64,000 nucleotides of DNA from Longimicrobiales bacterium (GTDB lineage: Bacteria; Gemmatimonadota; Gemmatimonadetes; Longimicrobiales; Gaopeijiaceae): NCBI GenBank assembly GCA_951828585.1, contig OX639991.1, positions 3,380,576 through 3,444,575 of the forward strand, written 5' to 3'. Below the pieces are notes generated by a model, which saw nothing but the letters and a program-made list of their open reading frames with translations, searched no databases and was not told where the DNA came from. Positions 38,328 to 48,072 of this stretch are shown here, one piece after another (positions within the stretch are counted from its first letter, which is position 1; each line of letters starts with the position of its first letter). The translations under genes and the position numbers were made by a program.

Positions 38328-38501
38328 CGCTAGATACTCGATTCTGTTACTTACCGACCGAACACAACAGCCAGCTCGTTCCAGCTAGTGTTGTGTCCCA
38401 GAAGTTCGTGTGCTCGAATAGCCAAGAAATTTCCGGGACACGACGCTCGAGGGGCGGAGCAGCCAACATGGGCGCCTGGGCGCCGGCTCGGAGGAGGGGC
38501 A
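38328..38501 (+). other. Leader of the HU gene with an inverted repeat
   Basis: ACACAACA (38362-38369) and TGTTGTGT (38389-38396) form an 8-bp stem; AGCT and AGCT inside it can add four more pairs. TTGACG at 38324-38329 is a fair -35, but no good -10 follows at 16-18 bp. The hairpin may act on carA read-through or on HU expression. Confidence 0.4.
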
Positions 38502-38819
38502 ATGACGAAAGCGGATCTCGTTGAGCAGGTAGCCGAGGCGATCGGCCCGGGTCTCACCAAGAAGGAATGCGCCTTGGTGGTCGATGGATTCCTGAATGCG
38601 GTCAAGCAGGCGCTTGCCCAGGGCAACGGAATCGAAATACGTGGCTTCGGCACCTTCAAGGTGCGTCACCGCAAGGCGCGCGTAGCGAGAAATCCCAGAA
38701 CGGGGGAGCCGGTACAAGTCCCCGCCCGCGTATCACCGGTTTTCAAGCCATCCAAACACCTCCGCTCCCGGGTCGCGCGCCTGGTGGTGTCCGATGGGCG
38801 GTCGGCCGGGGCCGACTAG
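38502..38819 (+). CDS. HU/IHF-family DNA-binding protein
   Basis: A 105-residue nucleoid protein. It has the HU pattern MTKADLVEQVAEAIGPGLTK, VVDGFLNAVKQAL, IEIRGFGTFKVRHRKARVAR followed by NPRTGEPVQVPAR (the DNA-intercalating arm) and VFKPSKHLR. ATG 38502 follows GAGGAGGGG. Length and the RGFGTF block suit HU better than IHF, but the two cannot be split safely. Confidence 0.93.
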   Translation: MTKADLVEQVAEAIGPGLTKKECALVVDGFLNAVKQALAQGNGIEIRGFGTFKVRHRKARVARNPRTGEPVQVPARVSPVFKPSKHLRSRVARLVVSDGRSAGAD

Positions 38820-38845
38820 GGCTCCGAATCCCCGCGGTTCCCTCG

Positions 38846-39091
38846 GTGGAGGTCACGATCCTTCTCTTTGCCGCTCACCGGGAGCGGGTTGGTACCGCGA
38901 ATGCCGTCGTCTCCTTGCCGGATCGCGCCACCGTAGGCACACTTCTTTCTGAGTTGCGGGCCCGTGGCGGTGGCTGGGCCGACCTTCCGTCCGCCCCCGC
39001 CGTCGCGGTCAATCGCAGCTACGCCAACGTCGACAGCAAATTGTCCGACGGAGACGAAGTGGCCCTGATTCCCCCCGTTGCCGGGGGGTGA
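38846..39091 (+). CDS. moaD: Molybdopterin synthase sulfur carrier subunit
   Basis: An 81-residue beta-grasp protein ending in VALIPPVAGG, whose C-terminal Gly-Gly is thiocarboxylated to donate sulfur. ILLFAAHRERVG at the start and DEVALIPPVAGG at the end mark MoaD. It starts at GTG 38846, 26 bp after HU, and precedes moaE and moaA. The first part lies in a different frame from HU, and no ATG is available. Confidence 0.88.
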   Translation: MEVTILLFAAHRERVGTANAVVSLPDRATVGTLLSELRARGGGWADLPSAPAVAVNRSYANVDSKLSDGDEVALIPPVAGG

Positions 39092-39110
39092 GATGTCTTA
39101 GCGCCGAAAA

Positions 39111-39611
39111 ATGACCTGTAGCCACATAACCACAGACCCCATCGACCCTTCCACCGTTGTGAAACGGGTCGGCGTGCCGGAGGACGGAGCCGTGGCGCTC
39201 TTCCTGGGCACCGTCCGCAACTGCAACGAGGGGCGTCCGGTCGGCGGGATGGAATACGAGGGATACGCCGAGATGGCGCGGGAGCAGCTGGCGGCGATCG
39301 TGGCCGAAGCCTCGACACGGGCCGGGACTGACCGCATCGTCGCGGTACACCGGTTGGGGGAGCTGGCGGTTGGCGAGGTCAGCGTGGCCATCGCGGTTTC
39401 GACGCCCCACAGGGCAGAGGCTTTCGACGCTGCGCGGTACGTGATCGAAGAGATCAAGAAGCGGCTGCCGGTCTGGAAGCGCGAACGGTACCTGGACGGC
39501 GAGGCCGAGTGGCTGGAGGGGCAGGCGCCCGTGGCAGCGGTTGGCGGTGCTGCAGGCCGCGGAGGGAACGCCGATGCCGGTCTGGTACCTCCAGGGGCGC
39601 TCGGCAGATGA
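39111..39611 (+). CDS. moaE: Molybdopterin synthase catalytic subunit
   Basis: MoaE binds precursor Z and adds the two sulfurs from MoaD. The 166-residue protein has GAVALFLGTVRNCNEGRPVG, MEYEGYAEMA, VHRLGELAVGEVSVAIAVST, HRAEAFDA and the active-site lysines KKRLPVWKRE. The C-terminal 30 residues are Gly/Ala-rich. It overlaps moaA by ATGA. Confidence 0.93.
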   Translation: MTCSHITTDPIDPSTVVKRVGVPEDGAVALFLGTVRNCNEGRPVGGMEYEGYAEMAREQLAAIVAEASTRAGTDRIVAVHRLGELAVGEVSVAIAVSTPHRAEAFDAARYVIEEIKKRLPVWKRERYLDGEAEWLEGQAPVAAVGGAAGRGGNADAGLVPPGALGR

Positions 39612-40633
39612 GCTACGCGATGCCCCGGGTCCGACCGTCCTCGAACGGGACGATGGTGGACGGTTTCGGGCGCCGAATCGAGTATCTGCGCATCTCGGTC
39701 ACGGACAAGTGCAATCTGCGTTGCGTCTACTGTATGCCGGAAGATGGCCTCCCCTGGCTGCGCCGCAGTGAGATCCTTACCTACGAGGAGATTGCCGAGA
39801 TCGTCAGGGTCATGGCCGATATGGGGCTCAGACGCCTCCGCCTCACCGGAGGAGAGCCGCTGGCGCGGAAGGACCTGCCGCGGCTGGTGGACCTGCTCGC
39901 GGCGGTCCCCGGGATCGAGGACATCGCGCTTTCCACGAACGCGGTGTTGCTTGCGCCCGTTGCGAAACGGCTCCGGGATGCCGGCGTCAGCCGGGTGAAC
40001 ATCTCGCTGGACTCGCTGTGTGCCGACCGTGCCGACGCCATCGCGCGCCGTCCGGGGACGCTGGCTCGGGTCATGGAAGGTCTCGACGCGGCGCACGCGG
40101 TCGGCTTCGACCCCATCAAGATCAACGTGGTGCTGATGCGCGGGCACAACGACGACGAGGTCCCTGACTTCGCCGAGCTCTCCCGTGATCGTCCGCTCCA
40201 TGTGCGGTTCATCGAAGTCATGCCGACGGAGTCGAATCTGGAGTTGAGCGCGACCAACTTCCTCTCGTGCGACGAGGCTCTCTCTCGCGTCGCCGTGGTG
40301 GACGCCCTTGAACCCGTCCCTGGTCCCGCCGGCAACGGCCCGGCGACGTACTTCAGCTTCCCCGGCGCCCAGGGCACCATCGGGGTCATCACGCCGATGA
40401 GCCACAACTTCTGCAGCCGCTGCAACCGCATGCGCCTCACGGCCGACGGACAGCTGCGGCCCTGCCTCTTCGGTACCATCCAGACTCCGCTCCGGGACGC
40501 CCTGAGGCATGGAGAGGCACTGGAGCCCCTCATCAACGAAACGCTTCGCATCAAGCCCGAAAAGCACCTGCTGGTGCAGGGCTCCGCGGAGGGTTCGGGT
40601 GGCCTGATCGCCCTTTCGCAGACGGGCGGATGA
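39608..40633 (+). CDS. moaA: GTP 3',8-cyclase (radical SAM)
   Basis: MoaA starts molybdenum cofactor synthesis by rearranging GTP. The 341-residue protein has the radical SAM motif CNLRCVYC, LTGGEPLARKDLP, NISLDSL, the second cluster cysteines FCSRCNRMRLTADGQLRPCL and a C-terminal Gly-Gly (QTGG), needed for activity in this family. The partner moaC is not in the window. Confidence 0.94.
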   Translation: MSYAMPRVRPSSNGTMVDGFGRRIEYLRISVTDKCNLRCVYCMPEDGLPWLRRSEILTYEEIAEIVRVMADMGLRRLRLTGGEPLARKDLPRLVDLLAAVPGIEDIALSTNAVLLAPVAKRLRDAGVSRVNISLDSLCADRADAIARRPGTLARVMEGLDAAHAVGFDPIKINVVLMRGHNDDEVPDFAELSRDRPLHVRFIEVMPTESNLELSATNFLSCDEALSRVAVVDALEPVPGPAGNGPATYFSFPGAQGTIGVITPMSHNFCSRCNRMRLTADGQLRPCLFGTIQTPLRDALRHGEALEPLINETLRIKPEKHLLVQGSAEGSGGLIALSQTGG

Positions 40634-40714
40634 AGAGCACCCGGCCGACAATCGACGCCGGGTTCCCTCGCGAACCGTGTTTCGCCGCTTCCAACTCGAT
40701 GGAGAAACCGTTAC

Positions 40715-41609
<895 letters not shown>

Positions 41610-41638
<29 letters not shown>

Positions 41639-43514
41639 CAAGCCGGGCGGCCACCGAAGTCCGGGCTTCTCCCCGGCCTTCGCCCTCGCGGTCACCGCCT
41701 CATGGGTGGTGGCCTGCGAGAATCCCCAGCCGCCGCTGTCCTGCGCTGTGATCCCCGCGCAGACCATCTTCGCGGGTGAGGCGGTCTCAGTGGAGATGTG
41801 CTTCGACGATCCGAACGGTGATGCGCTGGTCCATTTGGCGGCGAGTTCAGATCCCGGTGTGGCCACGGCCAGGGTCGCGGGCACGACAGTCACGGTCAAT
41901 GGCATGGCGCCGGGGACCGCATACGTGACGGTTACCGCCACCGACGAGGGTGGGCTCGAAGCGGAGGTGCGCTTTCAAGTTGTGGTGCCCAACCGGGTTC
42001 CGGCGGCGGTGGGCGTGATCCCGTCGCTCGAACTTGCGGTTGGGGACTCGACCACGGTGGAGCTGTCGGGCTACTTCAATGATCCCGACGGGCCGGGACT
42101 GACCTACGGGTCCGCCGTCTCGGACACGGGGGTCGCGGGGGTGTCGGTGGCGAGCAGCGTGTTGACTGTCGCCGCGGGCGCCAAGGGGGTGGCGACGGTT
42201 ACCGTGACGGCCACGGATCCGGGGGGGCTGACTGCGACGCAGAGCTTTGCCGTGACCGTGCCCAACCGGACGCCCGAGCCGGTTGGCTCGATCCCGGGGG
42301 AAACCGTGGCGGTGGGGGAGACAGTAACGCTGGGTTTGGCCCCGTACTTCCACGATCCCGATGAGGACCCGCTCGTGTACTCGGCCGCCGCTCTGGACGC
42401 GATTGTGGCCGTTGCCGCGGTCTCCAGCGATGCCGTATCGGTGACCGCGCTCGCCAGGGGTGGGACCACCGTGACAGTGACGGCCACCGACACGGAAGGG
42501 GTCACGGCCGCGCAGGTGTTCGGCGTATTGGTTCCCAACCGGGCGCCGCTGGCCGTCGGCACGGTGCCGTCCGACACCGTTGCGGTGGGGGAGACCGGGA
42601 CTCTGCACCCGTCGGGCTACTTCAGCGATCCCGACGGGGACCCGCTCGCCTATGCGGCCACATCGTCGGACACCTCGGTGATCGGCGTCTCGGTCGACGA
42701 CGCCGTCACGTTCACCGCGATCACGAAGGGCGAGGCGACCGTAACGATCTCGGCCACCGACACCGAAGGCCTGGCGGCCACGCAGGCGTTCAACGTGACC
42801 GTCCCCTGGCCGCCGACGACGGAACTGCGCTACGAACTCAAGCGCACCCTGCCGCACGACCTGGGAGCCTACACGCAGGGACTCCTCATCCACGACGCGA
42901 TCTTCTTCGAGAGCACGGGGCGGTACGGCAAGTCGGAGGTCCGACAGGTGGAAGTCGCTTCCGGCCGGGTACTGCTCAGCCACCCTCTCTCGGACGAGCA
43001 CTTCGGCGAGGGTCTGGCGCGGGTCGGCGACCGGCTGATCCAGCTCACCTGGAAGGCCGGGCTGGCTTTCGTCTACGACGCAGCGACAATCGAGCCGCTG
43101 GATACCCTCGAATACGAGGGGGAGGGCTGGGGGCTCTGTCACGACGGCGAATCCCTCTTCATGTCCGACGGGAGCGAAACCCTGCAGCGCCGTGACCCGG
43201 ACACCTTCGACCTCCTCGAAGAGATCCACGTCACGCGCAACGACTCCTCGGTGCGCAACCTTAACGAACTCGAGTGCGTCGGAGACAACATCTACGCCAA
43301 CATCTTCAGGTCGAACGAGATTGTGCGCATTGACAGGGTGACCGGTGTGGTAACCGGTGCACTGGACGCGGAAGCCCTGGCGCTGGCGAGCGGGCGGCCG
43401 GAGCACGGGGGGGCCGTGTTCAACGGGATTGCACACGACGGGCGAACCGGCACCTTCTACGTCACCGGCAAGCTGTGGCCGGTGATGTTCGAGATAGAGC
43501 TCAAGGAGAGGTAG
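41610..43514 (+). CDS. Lipoprotein with Ig-like repeats and a glutaminyl-peptide cyclotransferase domain
   Basis: 634 residues. The signal peptide ends in the lipobox VVAC with Cys36. Four tandem Ig-like repeats of about 87 residues follow, each with a VPNR boundary, AVGxxxTV and a [14 protein letters not shown] block. Residues from about 405 form a glutaminyl cyclase of the beta-propeller type (plant/bacterial QC): [35 protein letters not shown] and [13 protein letters not shown]. QCs cyclise N-terminal Gln to pyroglutamate on exported proteins. The Ig repeats may space the enzyme from the membrane. ATG 41610 is chosen for signal-peptide fit; the overlap with mdh is unusual. Confidence 0.82.
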
Positions 43515-43623
43515 GTCTCTGGTTGACGAAGGGGATCGAACCGGGTGTGCCTCCAGGCGCCCGCAGCCGAGGAGGGTCCAGTACGACGTGGGGACTGTTG
43601 TGTAAGAGTCCTGGTCATCCTGA

Positions 43624-43864
43624 GTGCGGGGTGGATTCACGGGCTGCAAGGACAGGGCGTCGTACCGATACTTCGGCGTCTTCCAGATTCTGGCAGTCAC
43701 TGTTGCCGCCGTGTGGATTGCAGGCTGCGAGAATCCGCGACTTCCGACCCCGGCGTGGCCACGGCCGCGGCTGCCGACAACACCGTCACGGTCGACGCCG
43801 TGGCGCCGGGGACGGCATTCGTGACTGTCACCGCCACCGATGCGGGCGGCCTCGCCGGGTTCGG
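43624..43864 (+). pseudogene. Remnant of a paralogue of the Ig-repeat lipoprotein
   Basis: The frame from GTG 43624 gives a signal peptide with lipobox WIAGCENPR, like WVVACENPQ of the upstream gene. The frame then shifts, and another frame gives SDPGVATA...NTVTVDAVAPGTAF, VTVTATDAGGLAG, which matches the first Ig repeat of that gene. Homology ends at the neighbouring minus-strand gene. One truncated repeat and no cyclase domain remain, so this is a degenerate fragment. Confidence 0.75.
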
Positions 43865-44662
43865 CTACGGCCCCTTGAACATCGCCGGATCCACTTCCGG
43901 GTTCAGCACGAAGTCGCTGGTCACCAGCACCTTCCAGATCCTGCCGTCGGCGTTGACGTGCACCCGCCGTCCCGTGAAGACATAGCCGTCCACCTCGCGG
44001 ATATCTTCCCAGTACGTGCGGCTGATGTTCTCGCGGCCCTCCTCCCGGTAGCCGATCGACACCGGCATCGCGCGCCCCTCCTCGAAGGTGTAGAACCAGG
44101 TGTCGCTGTGGTCGCCGACCCCCTCGCTGAAGGTAACGCGCACCAGGTAGCGGTCCTGGTCGTCCAGGCCGTCGTAGTGCAGGAATACGCCGGGGTCTTT
44201 GAGCTTGAAGGGCAGCCCCATCCAGTAGAAGACGTCACCCGACACGTAGCGCGCCTCATCGTAGTCCTTGTCGCCCGGGCCGAGGGTCTCGCCGTTCATC
44301 ACGGCCCACTCGCCGATCCCGTCGAACCCGTGCCGGATGAAGTCATTGCCCTCCCAGCGTTCGATGCGGGCCGCCTCGCCGGTCTCCAGGCGGGCGATGG
44401 TGACGTAACGGGGGCGGGCGCGTCGCAGGCGGCCGCTCTCCGGGTCCCACATTTCGGTAGTCAGCGTGTACGATGCGCTCCGCAGCTTCCCGTACGTCTC
44501 CATGCCGCCGAGCGCCTCGATCCAGCCGCCGACGAGGGTCCGCGCCATGTCGTTGCCGGGCTCCTGCTCCGGGACCCCAGTGTCTGGAGGGTGGGCCGGT
44601 GCCGTCCATGCGGCCGCGACCAGGACGACCGTGACCGCCGTGATACCCAGTCGTTGATGCAT
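43865..44662 (-). CDS. Secreted protein of unknown function (DUF6503-like)
   Basis: A 265-residue protein with a signal peptide (about 1-24, ITAVTVVLVAAAW) and a soluble part rich in Trp, Tyr and Asp/Glu, predicted mainly beta. Patterns such as SASYTLTTEMWDPESG, RYLVRVTFSEG and VDGYVFTGRRVHVNADGRIW recall LolA-like lipid-carrier folds and the DUF6503 family, but I do not recognise a specific function. It lies between two decaying genes, all inside a low-density region. Confidence 0.65.
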   Translation of the reverse strand: MHQRLGITAVTVVLVAAAWTAPAHPPDTGVPEQEPGNDMARTLVGGWIEALGGMETYGKLRSASYTLTTEMWDPESGRLRRARPRYVTIARLETGEAARIERWEGNDFIRHGFDGIGEWAVMNGETLGPGDKDYDEARYVSGDVFYWMGLPFKLKDPGVFLHYDGLDDQDRYLVRVTFSEGVGDHSDTWFYTFEEGRAMPVSIGYREEGRENISRTYWEDIREVDGYVFTGRRVHVNADGRIWKVLVTSDFVLNPEVDPAMFKGP

Positions 44663-44837
44663 CTTCCGTGCTCCTCCATTGAGTGCTGGTCCGTCCGGCT
44701 CGATGACACGGGTGGCTCGACCCTTCCGGTTCCACTACCGCGCGACAGTCTTCGTCACCATGATACGATCTCGCGCGCACTTACGCTTGTCCCGGCCGTT
44801 CCACCCCGAAGGCCCTGTCACGGGTTCCTACGCCGTC

Positions 44838-45185
44838 CGCTCCCCTTCGACCCGGATCGCTCGCTGATCGATCCGGTCTCCGCCGAGAACCCCGCAACCC
44901 TCTGGGACTGGGATCGGTCGCTGCACCTGGCGAACGGTGCCGCCCTGGAGGCGGCCGGAGCCGACTGCGACTGGCCCGGCGTGGAGTGCCGCGACGGCGA
45001 GACTGGTACACCTCGAATCCGCTGGTGGGCATGTACGCCGGCGTGACGCGCCAGACCCCGGACGGACTGCCCGCCGGAGGGCTGGTTCCCCGAGGAGAGG
45101 ATCAGGGGGCGGATCGTGCACGACCTGATCGGGGGGTCCTCAGCCACCGGTGGACTGGCGTTCGTAGACGGCGACCCGGCACGCC
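44838..45185 (+). pseudogene. Amidohydrolase (YtcJ/family 3) pseudogene fragments
   Basis: Pieces in different frames resemble the YtcJ-type amidohydrolase family: ENPATLWDWDRSLHLANGAALEAAGA near 44880-44965 (NSxALExAGI block), then DWYTSNPLVGMYAGVTRQTP and DGLPAGG near 45003-45080 (the C-terminal family block), then WFPEERI after another one-base shift. About 300 residues between the first two blocks are missing. No intact copy is in the window. The rest up to dcd has no recognisable content. Confidence 0.6.
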
Positions 45186-45194
45186 CAATCCCGC

Positions 45195-45749
45195 CTACAA
45201 CTTCGGCAGCGTCACCCCCACCTGGCCCTGGTACTTCCCCTTCCGGTCCGCGTAGGCCACCTCGGGCGGCTCGTCTCCCTGAAAGAAGACCAGCTGGGCG
45301 ATCCCCTCACCCCCGTAGATTCTGGCCGGCAGGGGAGTAGTGTTGGAGATCTCGAGGGTCAGGAAGCCCTCCCAGGTGGGCTCCAGCGGGGTCACGTTGA
45401 CGATGATCCCGCAGCGCGCGTAGGTGCTCTTGCCCACGCACAGCACGAGCACGTCGCGCGGGACCCGGAAGTGCTCCACCGTGCGAGCCAGCGCGAAGGA
45501 GTTGGGCGGGATGATGCACTCGGGGCCCTTCACATCGACGAACGAGCGTTCGTCGAACGCCTTGGGGTCCACGACCAGGTTGTGGACGTTGGTGAAGACC
45601 TTGAACTCCAGCGCCACCCGGATGTCGTAGCCGAAGGAAGAGAGTCCATAAGAGATGCTGCCGCTTCTGACCTGGCCGCTCTCGAAGGGCTCGATCATCC
45701 CGTGTTCGAGGGCCATCCTGCGGATCCAGCGGTCGCTCTTGACGGGCAT
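45195..45749 (-). CDS. dcd: dCTP deaminase
   Basis: Deaminates dCTP to dUTP for thymidylate synthesis. The 184-residue protein starts [13 protein letters not shown] and has [66 protein letters not shown] (catalytic glutamate in WEGFLTLE) and [11 protein letters not shown]. Only ATG 45749 suits; the upstream frame is low-complexity. It fits DCD or bifunctional DCD-DUT; the sequence alone does not settle which. Confidence 0.93.
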   Translation of the reverse strand: MPVKSDRWIRRMALEHGMIEPFESGQVRSGSISYGLSSFGYDIRVALEFKVFTNVHNLVVDPKAFDERSFVDVKGPECIIPPNSFALARTVEHFRVPRDVLVLCVGKSTYARCGIIVNVTPLEPTWEGFLTLEISNTTPLPARIYGGEGIAQLVFFQGDEPPEVAYADRKGKYQGQVGVTLPKL

Positions 45750-46021
45750 GGGGAGTTGGCTTTGGGGTGGAAGGGACGATGGCCGTTCGATGCCGGGAGC
45801 GTTGTGGCCAGGCGAGGTCGGTGTGCCGGAAGATAGGGACGGGCGGGCGAAGCGCCAAGCGGAGGCGACAGCCAGACTCCGGATAGCGGACGTCACCGGC
45901 GCCATCGCAACGGTTGCAGATCCCGTTCCACGCTCCGGACAGCCACCGTCGGCACCCGTGGACGGCCGGGCAGGAGAGCGTTTCTCCACTCTGCATCCGG
46001 CAGATTCGGTGCTCAAACAAC
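45750..46021 (-). other. Upstream region of dcd to the IS left end
   Basis: No gene is supported here. It should hold the dcd promoter; none was clear. It ends with ACAAC (46017-46021), the left copy of the insertion sequence's target duplication. Confidence 0.5.
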
Positions 46022-46151
46022 AGTGTTTTCCAACCCGGACATGATCATGAACGAGCCGGGGGGGAGGGGCCGAGGTTGGGGGGTGTGATGGTGAGGGGTG
46101 GATGGAGGTTGGGATGGTGGGGTGGGGGAGGGGGCGGCGCAAGGGCCGCCA

Positions 46152-46182
46152 GCCCCGAGGCGAGCGGAGCGAGCCGAGGGGC
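46152..46182. repeat. GC-rich hairpin with tandem G-A mismatches
   Basis: GCCCC-GA-GGC-GA-GC-GGA-GC-GA-GCC-GA-GGGGC reads so that each GC block pairs with its mirror while GA faces GA. Tandem sheared G-A pairs are stable, so it could fold as a single-strand hairpin. It lies in the non-coding left end of the insertion sequence, just past the transposase stop. Confidence 0.5.
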
Positions 46183-46194
46183 GGGCGGGGCCGG

Positions 46195-47460
46195 TCATGC
46201 TGCGGGGTTCAGCGCCTTGGCGATGAGGTGGAAGAGCGCCTTGCGGGCCCGCTGGACCTCCTGGCCCGCCTTGAGGCTGTCCACGGCGTGCGCCGCGGCG
46301 TCAATCTGCTCGAAGGTGATGCCGGGCTTCAGAAAGCCGTCGGCCCCGGGCAGCGATCCGAGCTTTTCGTACGGGGTCATGACCAGCTCCTGGGGGTACT
46401 TCCTGCGGCGGTGCCCGTTCGCATCCTCGACCTCGACCGCGAAGAGGCAGGTGCGGTGATGGTTGAGAAAGGGCGAGAGATGGTCGCGCAGGAACGCGTC
46501 GGCATCCGGTGCCAGAGACTCCGGGATGTGGCTGCGCCCCAGCCACCGGCGTACGACGTTGCCGTTCTTGGACTCGACCAGCGCGTTGTCGTTCGAGCGC
46601 CGGGGCCGCGACTTCGTGAACTCTTCGACGTGCAGCTTGTTCAGCATCTCCGCGACCCGGTGGTTGATGTACTCCGACCCGTTGTCGGAATGGAAGGCCA
46701 GGACGCGGAAGGGGAACGCGCCGACGAGCTCCTCGAGCACGGGGACCATGAACTGCTCGGTGATCCGCCGAACCGACGCAAGTTGTTGGTACTGCGTCAC
46801 TTCGTCGACCATGTTGATCACGTAGGCCCCCTTCTCGCCGTCGCGGTCGCCGCTGTGCACGGTGTCGACCCGCACGAAGCCCGGGCGGCCCTCCGGCCGG
46901 GGCCTGCGCCGCTGCCCGATCGGCGACGACGAGCCCCGCGTCGCGCGGTACGTGGTCCGGGCACGCCGGTACGCCCGGCGGGCACGCAGGTTGTAGATGT
47001 GGCCGTTCGAAATCCCCGCCAGGCGCTCGAAGCGCTTGTCGCCGAAGACATGGTACATGCGCCACAGGATCCTCTTCGTCGCCGGTCCCGAGAGCTGGCC
47101 GAAGGCCTCGTCCACCTCCGCCAGCAGTATCGCGTCAGCGGTCGTGTAGACCGTGGCGAAGGGACGCGAAGGAGGGCGCAGCCGGTGGTCGCGGATGCGG
47201 CCCGTGCGGCGCTGCTGCCTGATCAGCCGCGTCAGCTGGGCGTCCGAGTAGCCGGTGACCTTGGCGGCGTACTTCCTGACCAGGCCCTTCCCGGCCCTCG
47301 ACAGGCCGAAGTGGTAGCGGAACCGGACCAGCGTCCGCTCAATGAACGCGTACGCCGCCTCACGGTCGTGGGGGGCGATGTCCGCCCCCTCGCTCCCGCC
47401 GAGGAAGGCGCGGATGTCGTCGACGGTGCGAATCCGTTCGGTGCTGAGTGTCACGATCAT
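46195..47460 (-). CDS. DDE transposase (integrase-core, IS481-like)
   Basis: 421 residues. An N-terminal helix-turn-helix region (about 55-95, [20 protein letters not shown]) is followed by the integrase core with catalytic triad D in [12 protein letters not shown] in [13 protein letters not shown] and E in [19 protein letters not shown] 47460 is used; a start at 47481 adds seven residues. The frame is intact and the element's ends are sharp, suggesting recent activity. The family could also be a related unclassified group. Confidence 0.85.
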   Translation of the reverse strand: MIVTLSTERIRTVDDIRAFLGGSEGADIAPHDREAAYAFIERTLVRFRYHFGLSRAGKGLVRKYAAKVTGYSDAQLTRLIRQQRRTGRIRDHRLRPPSRPFATVYTTADAILLAEVDEAFGQLSGPATKRILWRMYHVFGDKRFERLAGISNGHIYNLRARRAYRRARTTYRATRGSSSPIGQRRRPRPEGRPGFVRVDTVHSGDRDGEKGAYVINMVDEVTQYQQLASVRRITEQFMVPVLEELVGAFPFRVLAFHSDNGSEYINHRVAEMLNKLHVEEFTKSRPRRSNDNALVESKNGNVVRRWLGRSHIPESLAPDADAFLRDHLSPFLNHHRTCLFAVEVEDANGHRRRKYPQELVMTPYEKLGSLPGADGFLKPGITFEQIDAAAHAVDSLKAGQEVQRARKALFHLIAKALNPAA

Positions 47461-47555
47461 GCTCCCATGATCTGCTCGCACCCCCGCTCATGCTCACTTC
47501 CCGTTGGAAACCGGCTCCCCGCTCATGATCATTTCTCATTGGACAACGCTACAAC

Positions 47556-47584
47556 TTGAATCCCCCGGACTCCCCCCGTATCTT
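47556..47584 (+). promoter_or_regulatory. Putative nuo promoter
   Basis: TTGAAT (47556-47561) and TATCTT (47579-47584) are separated by exactly 17 bp. The start point would be near 47591, giving a leader of about 125 bases before nuoA. It begins one base after the IS target duplication. Confidence 0.6.
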
Positions 47585-47599
47585 ACAGCCTTGATTCGA

Positions 47600-47625
47600 G
47601 AGTTCGTGAAAAATTTCACAAACTC
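47600..47625 (+). promoter_or_regulatory. Rex-like operator upstream of nuoA
   Basis: TCGTGAAAAATTTCACAA (47604-47621) matches the Rex consensus TTGTGAAWWWWTTCACAA at 17 of 18 positions; the flanks extend the symmetry to 26 bp (GAGTT...AACTC). It lies about +10 to +35 from the predicted transcription start, suited to repression. Rex senses NADH/NAD+ and controls respiratory operons, nuo included, in some bacteria. No rex gene is in the window. Confidence 0.7.
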
Positions 47626-47715
47626 GTGGGAGTCGGCGAACCCCCGTTGGCGGGTGCTCCGCGAGAGCGAAGACCGCCAGGGCGGGGAACCCAGCACGGA
47701 GGACCTTCAGTCAAC

Positions 47716-48072
47716 ATGGCGAAGTCCTACATACCGCTCCTGATCATCCTGGGCGTCACGGTGCTGAACGCCGTCGGGATGGCCGTCGCGTCCCACATCC
47801 TCAATCCCCGCCGCCCCACGCCCCAGAAGGCGATGCCCTACGAGTCGGGAATGATTCCGCTCGGCGACACCCGGCACCGCTTCTCGATCAAGTTCTACAT
47901 GGTGGCGATCAGCTTCATCGTCTTCGACCTGGAGACGATCTTCCTGGTCCCCTGGGCCGTGCGGGTGCGCGAGCTCGGATGGGGGCCGTTCGTGGCGGTG
48001 TTCTTCTTCGTGGTGGTCCTCGCCGTGGGACTGGTCTACGAGTGGAAGAAAGGTGGTCTGGAATGGGAATAG
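47716..48072 (+). CDS. nuoA: NADH-quinone oxidoreductase subunit A
   Basis: A 118-residue membrane subunit of complex I, in the proton-pumping arm base. Three helices are visible (about 5-24, 60-80, 87-107), with the conserved [20 protein letters not shown] loop and [14 protein letters not shown] 47716 is the only good start. It is the first gene of the nuo operon. Confidence 0.95.
   Translation: MAKSYIPLLIILGVTVLNAVGMAVASHILNPRRPTPQKAMPYESGMIPLGDTRHRFSIKFYMVAISFIVFDLETIFLVPWAVRVRELGWGPFVAVFFFVVVLAVGLVYEWKKGGLEWE

Larger units (their letters stand above)
46022..47550 (-). mobile_element. Complete DDE insertion sequence (IS481-like), 1,529 bp
   Basis: The imperfect terminal inverted repeats start AGTGTTTTCCAA (46022 inward) and AGCGTTGTCCAA (47550 inward, complement), 10 of 12 identical, and both reach ATGATCATGA. 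The element is flanked by the direct repeat ACAAC at 46017-46021 and 47551-47555, a 5-bp target duplication. The right end also has a second copy of a CCAA...CATGAGCGGGG motif. The transposase is intact. The right end is one base from the -35 of the nuo promoter. Confidence 0.88.

Noticed and set aside
38324-38352. A sigma-70 promoter for the HU gene at TTGACG
   Set aside because: The -35 is fair, but hexamers at 16-18 bp spacing have at most two matches to TATAAT.
43525-43560. GGGATCGAACC, which resembles the T-loop of a tRNA on the minus strand
   Set aside because: The flanking T-stem does not pair and no acceptor stem or anticodon arm could be drawn.
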